Source: JACCZX01 sp963801035 (GTDB taxonomy: Bacteria > Pseudomonadota > Gammaproteobacteria > Burkholderiales > Burkholderiaceae_F). Taken from it: a stretch of 64,000 nucleotides of DNA. The notes beneath the pieces are model-generated. The model saw only the letters and a program-made list of their open reading frames with translations. It was not told the DNA's origin and ran no database searches. Below, piece by piece: positions 27,694 to 35,483 of this stretch. Position 1 is the first letter of the stretch, and each line of letters begins with the position of its first letter. The position numbers were made by a program, and so were the translations under genes. The stretch is taken from assembly GCA_963801035.1 (NCBI GenBank), contig CAWDDF010000004.1:248001-312000 (forward strand), written 5' to 3'.

Positions 27694-28143
27694 TCACTTG
27701 AGCAATTCGGGATGTCGGACTCGCAGATACGACTCCAAAATCGTGAACAATTCTTTGGCGCGCTCGATCGCTTCCTTCGCTTCTGACGATGCCAACGGCA
27801 TTCCTGTGTAATCGTTCTGATTGCGCTTTTTCCTAAGAGCATCGAGCACGATCCAAGCATCATTACTCACTCCGAGCGTAAGCGGCAATGACTGCAGCAT
27901 CGTCTGGTGGTGACCTGGCGCACTGGTCGATGGACGATAACCGTTCGCCATCATCGCAATCAGCGCACATTGCATGACGGCCTTGTATCCGCAGTCGAAG
28001 CGCGTTTCATTGCTGATCCCCTTTACTTCTGCATCAGCCAGGTTGCGCCGAACCGCCGCTAGAAGCCGCGCCACTTCTTCAGAGGTTGCCTTATGCGCGT
28101 TTAGTTGACCGATCTTTGCCAAGTTTTGCAAAGTCATCGTCAT
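27694..28143 (-). CDS. HEPN-domain toxin of a HEPN/MNT pair
   Basis: 149 residues, all-helical. It carries an Arg-Asn-x-x-x-Tyr motif (RNQNDY), a variant of the RNxxxH signature of HEPN ribonucleases and of the Rx4-6H/RNxxxY set found in HEPN/MNT toxins. Its start lies inside the end of the nucleotidyltransferase gene (53-bp overlap), the usual arrangement for this toxin-antitoxin class, in which the MNT partner adenylylates the HEPN toxin. Confidence 0.78.
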   Translation of the reverse strand: MTMTLQNLAKIGQLNAHKATSEEVARLLAAVRRNLADAEVKGISNETRFDCGYKAVMQCALIAMMANGYRPSTSAPGHHQTMLQSLPLTLGVSNDAWIVLDALRKKRNQNDYTGMPLASSEAKEAIERAKELFTILESYLRVRHPELLK

Positions 28144-28711
28144 CTCCTATTAACCAGATTTTCGGGGCTTTCAAAACGGACATCACAAATCCATCTCGCT
28201 CGCGTCGCCTTCGATTAAATTCCGCGACAGACATTACGGTCGGGTTGATCTCGCGCCCGATCGTGGCCTGCGCTGGGTGCAATGCCTTCACAGCTTCGCC
28301 AAAAGCCACAGGGCCCAGCACCATCACATCGACATCGCTATGCATGCGCGCCGAACCTGATGCCATCGATCCGTAGACAAAGGCGATGCGAATTCGGTCA
28401 CCGAGAGGGGCTAGCGCCACCTTCAGCACGTCGGCCAACCCTGCCGTCTTGCGCAGAAAGCTGACCAAATCTTTGAAGACCGCCGCATCGCGGTTCGCTG
28501 AATAAAAAACTTGCCGACCCGTTTCGCGCCGTGCCAGCAAGCCGAGCTCTAACAGCGCTCGTAGCTCGCGGTGTAATGTGCCCGGCGAAATTCCGGTTAC
28601 ACGAGCGAGTTCGCGCACGTGCAATGCATCGTCCGGCCGTAGAAGGAGCGTGCTCAGGATGGCCGTGCGGGATGCACCGAGAAGTTCCGTGGCAAGCGAT
28701 GGTGTTCTCAT
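28091..28711 (-). CDS. MNT nucleotidyltransferase antitoxin with N-terminal winged-helix domain
   Basis: About 206 residues from ATG 28711. Residues about 10-85 form a winged-helix DNA-binding domain (HVRELARVTGISPGTLHRELRAL). The rest is a minimal nucleotidyltransferase with the GS-x-x-x-G-n-SDVD motif (YGSMASGSARMHSDVDVMVLG spread over about 120-140). I prefer 28711 over the upstream ATG at 28750 because a perfect nested dyad covers exactly this start, as expected for autoregulation by the winged-helix domain. Confidence 0.82.
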   Translation of the reverse strand: MRTPSLATELLGASRTAILSTLLLRPDDALHVRELARVTGISPGTLHRELRALLELGLLARRETGRQVFYSANRDAAVFKDLVSFLRKTAGLADVLKVALAPLGDRIRIAFVYGSMASGSARMHSDVDVMVLGPVAFGEAVKALHPAQATIGREINPTVMSVAEFNRRRRERDGFVMSVLKAPKIWLIGDDDDFAKLGKDRSTKRA

Positions 28712-28741
28712 TTGAGCTACAAATGTAGCCGTCTTGAGAAC
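28704..28741. promoter_or_regulatory. Nested inverted repeat over the MNT start: likely autoregulatory operator
   Basis: Outer arms GTTCTCA (28704-28710) and TGAGAAC (28735-28741) and inner arms GCTACA (28716-28721) and TGTAGC (28724-28729) are all perfect and share the same centre at 28722.5. The outer left arm contains part of the MNT start codon. Such two-tier symmetry suits a dimer or tetramer of the winged-helix MNT protein. Confidence 0.6.
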
Positions 28742-28766
28742 GGACCGCAAGGCCCCTCAAAGGCAG

Positions 28767-29168
28767 CTAATCGCGCTGGCGCTTCGGAATACTTTCAATG
28801 TCACCCGTCCAGCTCAGCGCCGAGTCGCACCAGATCTGCAGCGTTGGAACGAGCTCGCGTCGCTGGGCGATGCATCCCACTCTGAGCCCGTACGTCTTCG
28901 GATTCTCCACCGCGTGTGCGTAAATCGGCGAGCCGCAGCGCGGGCAAAACACCTGCGCGCGCTTTGCTCCGCTGTCGCCAGTCTTGATATAGACCTTTGG
29001 CGACCCGCTTCGCAACTCGAAGTCCTTTATCAGCGTCGGCACCGTAACGCGATACGCCGTACCGGTGAGCGCCTGGCAGTCGGTGCAATGGCATATCGAC
29101 ACGCGCGCTGGGTCAACGATGGCTTCGTACGAGACATCTCCGCAATGGCATGCACCTTGTACTTTCAT
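28767..29168 (-). CDS. GFA family (CENP-V/GFA fold) zinc protein
   Basis: 133 residues with the zinc-binding Cys pattern of the glutathione-dependent formaldehyde-activating family: CHCGDVSY at the N-terminus, CHCTDCQ near 28-34, CPRCGSP near 77-83. Many members have no proven GFA activity. Its ATG overlaps the stop of the creatininase-family gene by one base (TGATG), so the two are coupled. Confidence 0.88.
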   Translation of the reverse strand: MKVQGACHCGDVSYEAIVDPARVSICHCTDCQALTGTAYRVTVPTLIKDFELRSGSPKVYIKTGDSGAKRAQVFCPRCGSPIYAHAVENPKTYGLRVGCIAQRRELVPTLQIWCDSALSWTGDIESIPKRQRD

Positions 29169-29972
29169 CAGCGTCCACCTTTCGCCGCGATCGACTTTCG
29201 AATCTGCGCGACGGCTGCATCAATCTTCATTTCGAGTCCTTTCTTGCCATAGGCAACGGTAGCGCGCGCTGGATTGCCGGTTGCACCAGTCGCATCACGG
29301 TCGCCGCTCAGCAACAAGTTTGTCGTTGCGAATTCCGTTCGGGTTCACCGCCATCAACTGCGACGTGTCGACGATGCCAGCATGACTGCCGATGTCGTCA
29401 CGTTTCTCCCCCTGTCCTTGCAACCATTCGCGCAACGGACTCTCCTTGTAGTAGTCCGAAACGAAGTGCACGTGCACGCCCGTATGAATCCATTGTTTGT
29501 TGAGCAAATTGGCGACTGACTGCAAGGCTCTCTGGTTGTCCCCACTGTCGCCGATCAGCACGATGTCCTTGAAGCCGTTCGCTTTGAAACTCCGCGCCGC
29601 GTACTCGGTCACCTTCATGAAGACCTCGTTGGGCAATGAAATCGTGCCTGGGTATCTCATGTGACCACTTGGAGGGTCGATGTTGCCTTCGGGCACGTAC
29701 GCCAGCACCGGCGCAACGAGCGCGTTGCCGAGCCGGCGCGCAATCTGTTCAGCCGCATGCTTGACGATGAAATTGTGCTTGCCGAGCACCATGTGCGGAC
29801 CATTCTGTTCCGTGCCTCCCGTAGGAAAAATGATCGTGGTCTTGCCCGCCTTGATCGCATCACGTACTTCCGTCCAGGTGAGCTCCTCCATGAATACGGT
29901 ATCGGGAACGTCTGCGCCAACCGCGGACGAAGCGAATAGACAAAAAACTGTGCAGAGAATGAAGCGGTTCAT
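29168..29972 (-). CDS. Secreted creatininase-family protein (one frameshift near 29315)
   Basis: Creatinine amidohydrolase family fold with a signal peptide (1-20, ending VGA). FPTGGTEQNGPHMVLGKH carries the first metal ligands, and LIGDSGDNQ sits where cytosolic members have a NGHGGN metal motif, so metal binding may be altered. The frame breaks near 29315: the real C-terminus (SGDRDATGATGNP...VAYGKKG) is in another frame and stops at 29168. A secretion signal is unusual for an enzyme of this family. The substrate is unknown. Confidence 0.8.
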
Positions 29973-30037
29973 ATGGGTCTCTCTTACGCACCAGCCCCGG
30001 AACCTATCATTGCAACATTGACCGAGCCCTCCAAGCA

Positions 30038-31050
30038 GTGAAAGTTCTACAGAATCTCGTACGTATCGCACCATTACTGTGCTTGCTGTTGGGCACGAGC
30101 GTCCTCGCTGCCGATGACTGCTCGCGCCGCCAAGATGCGGGATACCGTGTCCTCGCGATGGAGAACGGCCGCAAAGTCGCCGTCTGGTATCCGGCGGCGG
30201 CGCGCGAGCAGCCGATGGCGTACTCGCGCTCAACCGGTGGCTTCATGGGCAGCGTTGCGCAGGATGCGCCGCGCTGCCGATTGTCCGCGCGTGCCGCTCG
30301 TGCTTTTTTCGCACGGGCTTGGCGGCTGCGCGTTGCAGTCACTGTTCCTGACCGAAGAGTTGGCGCGCCACGGCTACATCGTCGCTGCACCTGATCACAA
30401 CGATGCAGTCTGTCGAATAGGCAGCGACGAGCACAATTTTGCCAACATGCGCGCCGATCAATCGTTCCTCGAGCCCGAGCGCTGGACCGACCGCAGTCAG
30501 AGAGATCGCTTGCTCGACCTGCGCGCGGTCATCGATCTGGTTGCGAACGATCCGCAGCTTGGCCCCGCCGTGGATGTGCAACGCGTGGGCCTCATCGGCC
30601 ATTCGCTCGGCGGCTACACAGCGCTCGGAATGGCCGGTGGTTGGCCCTCGTGGAAGCATTCGGACGTAAAAGCAGTGCTCGCACTTTCGCCGTACGTGTT
30701 GCCGTTCATCAAGCGGGGAACGCTTGCGCGGCTCGATGTGCCGGTGATGTACCAAGGCGCTCAGTTCGACGCGAATCACCCCCAGCCTTGAAGGCACTCA
30801 GGGCGCTTATGCACTGACGTCGCCGCCGAAGTATTTCGTGAAGCTAAGAGGGGGCACGCACCTCGAGTGGGTCAACCTTCTGTGTTCGGGCCAACCAAAC
30901 GTCGTGGAGTGTCTAAAAGCAAAGCCCAACGCGTATCTGATCGATCGCTATGGAATCGAATTTCTCGATCGACATCTGAAGAACAAACCTTCAGCGTTGC
31001 TTGCGGGCAAGGGCACGGGGTTGGACCTCTACCGGTTCGAGTTGCCGTAG
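30038..31050 (+). CDS. Secreted alpha/beta hydrolase, dienelactone hydrolase/PAF-acetylhydrolase-like (two frameshifts)
   Basis: A signal peptide (about 1-24, ending LAA) precedes an alpha/beta hydrolase fold. The oxyanion segment LVLFSHGLGG and the nucleophile elbow GHSLGGYTA are present; the catalytic His is expected in the GGTHLEW segment. Frame breaks occur near 30275 and near 30775; the three pieces fit one protein of about 335 residues. It is divergent from the creatininase-family gene (65 bases between). The substrate is unknown, probably an ester. Confidence 0.82.
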
Positions 31051-31061
31051 GTTGGAATTCT

Positions 31062-31113
31062 TAATTTAGGTTGGAGCATTAACCTAAAACAACACGTTCG
31101 GCTAATTTAGGTT
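31062..31113. promoter_or_regulatory. Repeated TTTAGGTT elements upstream of the DUF1932 gene
   Basis: The 11-mer TAATTTAGGTT occurs at 31062-31072 and again at 31103-31113, with an inverted AACCTAAA at 31081-31088. The first and inverted copies form an 8-bp stem with an 8-base loop. The AT-rich block lies directly before the gene starting at 31133 and could be an operator set, or the hairpin could help end the upstream transcript. Confidence 0.4.
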
Positions 31114-31132
31114 CTTCAACAGGAGACATGCC

Positions 31133-31981
31133 TTGACCACCACAGTAGCCGTGATCGCGGCCGGAGAAATGGGATGTTCGATCGGCGAACGGTTGCGCCG
31201 TCATGGCGCGCGCGTGCTGACCTCACTTGCAGGCCGCAGCGCAGCCACGGTTGAGCGCGCGACGCGCGCCGGATTGATCGATGCGGATGACGATGCCATC
31301 GCAGCGGCCGATTTCATTCTTTCGATCGTGCCGCCGAAAGACGCGATGGCGATCGCGCAGCGCTTTCAGGGCACGCTACAGCGCAGTTCGAAGAAAGCCG
31401 TGTACATCGACTGCAATGCGGTCAGTGTCGAGACGGTCGCTGCAATCGAAAAGGTGGTGACGGCCAGTGACGGCCGCTTTGTCGACGGGTCGATCATTGG
31501 TCCACCAGCACGCGAAGGTCAAACCGGTCCGACCTTTCATCTGGCGGGCGAGATGCCGTCGGACGTTGCAACGTTGTCTGCACTCGGACTGCGCGTGCAG
31601 TCGACCGGCGGGCCGGTCGGCGCAGCGTCTGCGCTGAAGATGGCGTACGCAGGACTCAACAAGGGACTGACAGCGCTTGCGGCTGCGATGGCACTTGCCG
31701 CCACGCGCGCCGGCGCAGCAAACGGATTGCGAGAAGAGCTTGCATACAGTCAACCGCAGCTGCTCGCGCACATCGGCCGCACATTGCCGGACATGTACCC
31801 GAAGGCGCACCGCTGGGAATTCGAGATGCGCGAAGTGGCGGCGTTCGCAGGTGAAGATTCATCGACCGCGCAGATCTTCGAAGGCATTGCCGATCTGTAT
31901 CTGCAGCTCGCGAAGGATTGGAAAGGCGAGCGCCGCGACATAGCAGCCATCGACGACTTTCTCGCGGCGAAGCGAGGTTAG
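31133..31981 (+). CDS. NAD(P)-dependent dehydrogenase with C-terminal DUF1932 domain
   Basis: 282 residues of the 6-phosphogluconate/3-hydroxyisobutyrate dehydrogenase-like superfamily. The Rossmann start VAVIAAGEMGCSIG has the dinucleotide loop in altered form (AAGEMG). A catalytic-type VDGSIIGPP segment follows, and a DUF1932 helical domain ends the protein. The start is a TTG at 31133, seven bases after AGGAG. A tiny ATG-CCT-TGA frame overlaps this start out of phase, possibly lowering expression. The substrate is unknown. Confidence 0.87.
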   Translation: MTTTVAVIAAGEMGCSIGERLRRHGARVLTSLAGRSAATVERATRAGLIDADDDAIAAADFILSIVPPKDAMAIAQRFQGTLQRSSKKAVYIDCNAVSVETVAAIEKVVTASDGRFVDGSIIGPPAREGQTGPTFHLAGEMPSDVATLSALGLRVQSTGGPVGAASALKMAYAGLNKGLTALAAAMALAATRAGAANGLREELAYSQPQLLAHIGRTLPDMYPKAHRWEFEMREVAAFAGEDSSTAQIFEGIADLYLQLAKDWKGERRDIAAIDDFLAAKRG

Positions 31982-32081
31982 CGGACGCGAGATTCGCAAC
32001 CAGCTTCTGCTACGTTCGCGCACCAGATCGCAAGTCGCGGCTTGCCGCAGCCATCGTTTCGCCCCTATCAAAGCAACCACC

Positions 32082-32975
32082 ATGTTGACGTACCGCCTGA
32101 CCCGCCGCGCCGCACTCGGACTTGCCGTTCTGCCATTGTTCGCCGGTTGCAGCACACCGCTGCCGCTGATTGCTCGACCGCCGGGCGACGCTGCGGCAGC
32201 GAAGCGACTGCAGGAAAGCGCTGAGGCGCATGGCCTTACAGCCTATCGTGCGCTGACGGATATCAATGTCAGCTACAGCGGTGAGTGGCGGCCGCTGATC
32301 AATCGCATTCAGCCCGAATTGGTCGACGCAGGCTTTCGCGGTGACTCGCAAGAGCGCCTGATACCCATGGCCGGCGTGGTTGCGCAGGCCTACACCGGCC
32401 CACTCGGACGCAAGCAGGTTTCATGGCGCCGCAGTCGCACGTCATCTAACGAAACGGGTGAAGTCGCGGTGTGGTTCAACGGTGTCCTCAGCAGTAACCC
32501 AGCAGCGCAAGACACCGCCGCGCTGGTCGCAGAAGGCTATGCGTTATTCCTGTTGGGACCGTTATGGCTGGCGAATCGAGATCTGTCGATGCAACTCGCC
32601 GGCACCGAGCGTGTGGATAATCGCCTTTGCGACGTGGTCAATGTGTGGCTTTCACCGGGCCTGGGCAAAGCGGCAACCGATCGCGTCGCTCTGTACATCG
32701 ATCGCGCGGACAACATCACACGCCGCATGCGTTTCACGCTCGAGGGTTTTGCGGGCACGCGTGGGGCGGTCGCCGAGGTAGACACGTTCGAGCATGCGCG
32801 TCGCTTCGGTGTGCTGTGGCCGATGCGCTCATACGAGCGCCTGGTTCATCCGCTACCGCTGCCGGTTCACGACTGGCGCATCACGGGGCTCGACGTCAAT
32901 CGCGGCTACTCGCCTAGCGACGTGCTCGGACCGGAGTTCACGGGAGCAGCGGCAAGGCCTGCGGCTTTGACTTAA
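32082..32975 (+). CDS. Lipoprotein of unknown function
   Basis: 297 residues. A signal peptide with tandem Arg near the start ends in the lipobox FAGC with Cys23. The mature part shows a beta-rich pattern with a repeated-strand look (DVVNVWLSPGLGK, DRVALYIDRADNITRRMRFTLEGF) reminiscent of the LolA/LolB-type half-barrel used for lipid or lipoprotein binding, but I do not recognise the family with confidence. It stands alone between the dehydrogenase and the BrkB gene. Confidence 0.72.
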   Translation: MLTYRLTRRAALGLAVLPLFAGCSTPLPLIARPPGDAAAAKRLQESAEAHGLTAYRALTDINVSYSGEWRPLINRIQPELVDAGFRGDSQERLIPMAGVVAQAYTGPLGRKQVSWRRSRTSSNETGEVAVWFNGVLSSNPAAQDTAALVAEGYALFLLGPLWLANRDLSMQLAGTERVDNRLCDVVNVWLSPGLGKAATDRVALYIDRADNITRRMRFTLEGFAGTRGAVAEVDTFEHARRFGVLWPMRSYERLVHPLPLPVHDWRITGLDVNRGYSPSDVLGPEFTGAAARPAALT

Positions 32976-33059
32976 AAAAATACGCAGAGCGCTTATCGGA
33001 TGATGCGACAGCCTTAAAACAATTCTGTTTGGGCTCCCGCAGCCTGAGAGGGGGTGCGC

Positions 33060-33959
33060 ATGATCATGAAACAGTTTCTCAATAAGTGGTCGACACTTGT
33101 TAAACACACCGTTGAAGCCTGGGTGGACGACTACGCGCCCAGCATGGGTGCCGCGCTTTCGTACTACACCGTTTTCTCGCTGGCACCGATGCTGTTGATC
33201 GTCATCGCGATCGCTGGCGCGGTTTTCGGAGACGAGGCAGCGCGCGGCGAAATCTTCGGTCAGCTCCGTGGCTTGATGGGCGCCGACGCCGCGAAGACCA
33301 TAGAGGATGTGCTGACAAGCGTCAGCGAGCCTAAGGAGGGAGTCGCCGCCACCACTATCGGCATCGTTCTTCTATTGATAGGCGCCACCAGTGTGTTCGG
33401 CGAGCTGCAGGACGCACTTGACCGAATTTGGCGCGCTCCCGCGCGCGACCGCTCCGGCGGGTTTCTGGGCCTTGTGCGCGCGCGCTTGCTCTCGTTCGGA
33501 ATGATCCTCGGAATCGCTTTTCTACTGATGGTTTCCCTCGTGCTGGGAGCAGCGACCGCCGCAATTGGTAAATGGTGGAGCGGCGCGTTCGGCAGCTGGG
33601 AATTGCTGGCGCAGAGCGCCAACATCGTGCTCGGATTCGCTGTCACGACGCTCGGCTTCGCAATGATTTACAAACTGATGCCGCGCGTGCAAGTTCAGTG
33701 GCGGGACGTGTGGCTTGGCGCAACGGTGACCGCTCTGTTATTCACGATCGGACGAATTCTGATAGGTCTTTACATTGGCAAGAGCGGCATCGCTTCGGGT
33801 TTCGGCGCGGCCGCCTCGTTGATCGTGATTCTTGTCTGGGTGTACTACTCGGCCCAAATATTCCTGTTGGGTGCTGAGTTCACCTGGATCTATGCGCGAA
33901 CGTTTGGTTCGAAGCGCGATGAGGCCGGGAATATTGCAACCAAGCCGTTTAACAGTTGA
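33060..33959 (+). CDS. YihY/BrkB-family membrane protein
   Basis: 299 residues with six membrane helices, typical of the YihY/virulence factor BrkB (former RNase BN) family: GAALSYYTVFSLAP after a short cytosolic N-terminus, ISVFGELQDALDRIW-like and VQWRDVWLGA segments, and WVYYSAQIFLLGAEF near the end. I prefer ATG 33060, which follows a GAGAGGGGG ribosome site; ATG 33066 is also possible. The function is not firmly known. Confidence 0.88.
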   Translation: MIMKQFLNKWSTLVKHTVEAWVDDYAPSMGAALSYYTVFSLAPMLLIVIAIAGAVFGDEAARGEIFGQLRGLMGADAAKTIEDVLTSVSEPKEGVAATTIGIVLLLIGATSVFGELQDALDRIWRAPARDRSGGFLGLVRARLLSFGMILGIAFLLMVSLVLGAATAAIGKWWSGAFGSWELLAQSANIVLGFAVTTLGFAMIYKLMPRVQVQWRDVWLGATVTALLFTIGRILIGLYIGKSGIASGFGAAASLIVILVWVYYSAQIFLLGAEFTWIYARTFGSKRDEAGNIATKPFNS

Positions 33960-34027
33960 ATAGACCTCGCGGCGATACCTCCGCAATTGCGGCCAAGTCG
34001 TGCGGAATTCCTGATTGAGGACTTCAA

Positions 34028-34453
34028 ATGCCCGAATACCTTTACCCCGGTGTGTACGTCGTAGAAGTCGCGGCGGGCGCAAAGCCGATCGATGGCGTTT
34101 CGACGTCCACAACCGACCTGATTGGCAGCGACTGCATCAGCAAATTGCATCGGCTCGCAACAGTTCCCGCGCCGGAGTGGACGGACTACAACGAGCACGA
34201 CCCCGGCGTCACTGTGCTCGAGTTGTTAGCGTGGCTAACCGAATCGCTGGTCTATCGCACCGAGCGGCTTTCCGATGACGGCGTAGTGCATGCATCGCGC
34301 CTCGCGGCTGCGGCACTCGCGCTCGCGAACAACTGCGAGCAGCCCGAAGGCAGTGTGCTGAAGCGCACGAACTTCTATTCGGGCCGGCGCATGAACGAAG
34401 AGGATTTTCGCGTCGAGCAGGACTACCTGCTGCCGCGACGCACATCGCAATAG
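34028..34453 (+). CDS. 141-residue ORF resembling fused pieces of contractile-tail proteins
   Basis: Residues 1-36 look like the N-terminus of a tail sheath protein (EYLYPGVYVVEV followed by KPIDGVSTSTTDLIG). Residues about 50-82 look like a baseplate J-type segment (EWTDYNEHDPGVTVLELLAWL). Residues about 110-137 resemble another eCIS/phage-tail-associated protein (VLKRTNFYSGRRMNEEDF). All three are in one uninterrupted frame. No other tail gene is near. It is either a relic of an injection-system locus joined by internal deletions or a small gene built from these modules. Confidence 0.55.
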   Translation: MPEYLYPGVYVVEVAAGAKPIDGVSTSTTDLIGSDCISKLHRLATVPAPEWTDYNEHDPGVTVLELLAWLTESLVYRTERLSDDGVVHASRLAAAALALANNCEQPEGSVLKRTNFYSGRRMNEEDFRVEQDYLLPRRTSQ

Positions 34454-34459
34454 CCAGCT

Positions 34460-34669
34460 CTACCAGCGGCGGCGGTGCCAATGGCGATGGCGATAGCGGG
34501 GATACGGCGCCGGTGTCACGACAACTGCCGGGCGGTGCCACGTACCCGTATCCCGACTCGTAGCCGTAGCCATAACCGTAGCCGGGCACCGGCGCGACGA
34601 CGCAACCCGATACAAGCTGCGACTCGCGACAGCGGCAAGCGAAACCAGAATCAATCGATGCTTAGGCAT
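34460..34669 (-). CDS. Small Gly/Tyr-rich lipoprotein (two compensating frame changes)
   Basis: ATG 34669 to TAG at 34460. The ends are in one frame, but the middle reads sensibly only in another: there it gives a lipobox LVSGC followed by a PGYGYGYGYESGYGY run, then returns to a VVVTPAPYP segment and a HRHWHRRRW end. Indels near 34613 and 34535 would account for this. Small secreted Tyr/Gly plus His/Arg-rich lipoproteins are common in beta- and gammaproteobacteria; the function is unknown. Confidence 0.5.
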   Translation of the reverse strand: MPKHRLILVSLAAVASRSLYRVASSRRCPATVMATATSRDTGTWHRPAVVVTPAPYPRYRHRHWHRRRW

Positions 34670-34809
34670 AGGGCCTCCTCAAGCACAGTCAAAGCGCCGA
34701 ACGGCGCTGATGACAATGCAACGGCCTGCGATGAGCGTGCGCGGACCCGAATGTCGTAACAATCAGTAACCTGCTATGCGCGCAGCCTTTGGTTCGATGC
34801 GCAGTGCGT

Positions 34810-35071
34810 TCACGGAGTGCGATAAACCTCGCGGCGATGTCCGACCTTGATCACCTCGATGACGACAGTCGCGTCATCGACCGAATAGACCACGCGATAC
34901 ACGCCTTGCCGGATTCGATAAGGTCACCGCCGGTGAGTTTTTCGCAGCCCGAGGGCCGCGGGTCGTTGCCAACGCCTCGATCCTTTTCAGCAGGCGACGG
35001 ACTTCGATCTTAGGTATTCCGCGCAGATCCTTGGCGACCGATGGTTTGAACCGAAGTTCAAACCGTGCCAT
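34810..35071 (-). CDS. RelE/ParE-family toxin (two frameshifts)
   Basis: Rebuilt length about 87 residues. The N-terminus (FELRFKPSVAKDLRGIP) and the C-terminal strands (RIRQGVYRVVYSVDD, VGHRREVY) are typical of RelE/ParE ribosome- or gyrase-directed toxins. Single-base losses near 34975 and 34915 break the frame; rebuilt, it reads to a TGA at 34810. Its start overlaps the antitoxin gene by 14 bp. Confidence 0.8.
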
Positions 35072-35288
35072 CAGCTTTGAGCTTCTTCAGGAACACTTCG
35101 TACGCCATTGACGGTTCGGCCGCGCGTGACCGCACTGCGGCTAGGTCTTCCTGATCCTCTCGCAGCGCCTCCCGTACGGCTTCGGTGACCAGCTCGGAAA
35201 CCGAGCGGTGCGTGCTGGCGGCCTTGAGCCGCAGCGCGCGATGCAGTTGGGAATCGAGGTAAATCGTGGCGCGGATGGTTTCACTCAT
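35058..35288 (-). CDS. Ribbon-helix-helix antitoxin
   Basis: 76 residues. The N-terminal strand and two helices (ATIYLDSQLHRALRLKAASTHRSVSELV) are a CopG/RHH DNA-binding dimer unit. The acidic C-terminal tail would neutralise the RelE-like toxin encoded next. Likely autoregulates through the repeats just upstream. Confidence 0.88.
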   Translation of the reverse strand: MSETIRATIYLDSQLHRALRLKAASTHRSVSELVTEAVREALREDQEDLAAVRSRAAEPSMAYEVFLKKLKADGTV

Positions 35289-35321
35289 TAGAAGGGTTTC
35301 GCTTGCCTGAACGGCACCACC

Positions 35322-35369
35322 TTAGCGATAAGACGTCAAAACGTCAAGTAGCTTTAGCGTTAAAAGACG
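35322..35369. promoter_or_regulatory. Direct repeats and dyad upstream of the RHH antitoxin
   Basis: Two similar blocks, TTAGCGATAAGACG (35322-35335) and TTAGCGTTAAAAGACG (35354-35369), flank a perfect GACGT-caaa-ACGTC inverted repeat (35332-35345). They lie 34-80 bases before the antitoxin start, a normal place for an RHH operator and promoter. Confidence 0.45.
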
Positions 35370-35483
35370 GCGAGCGCCCGAACCAAGCAGCTATCGACGA
35401 CTTCCCGCGAGCCGTCGCAGTACACCTGAGCTTGGCCACCATTGACCGGCTATCCTCTGCGCCAAAGCAATCAAGGAGACAGC

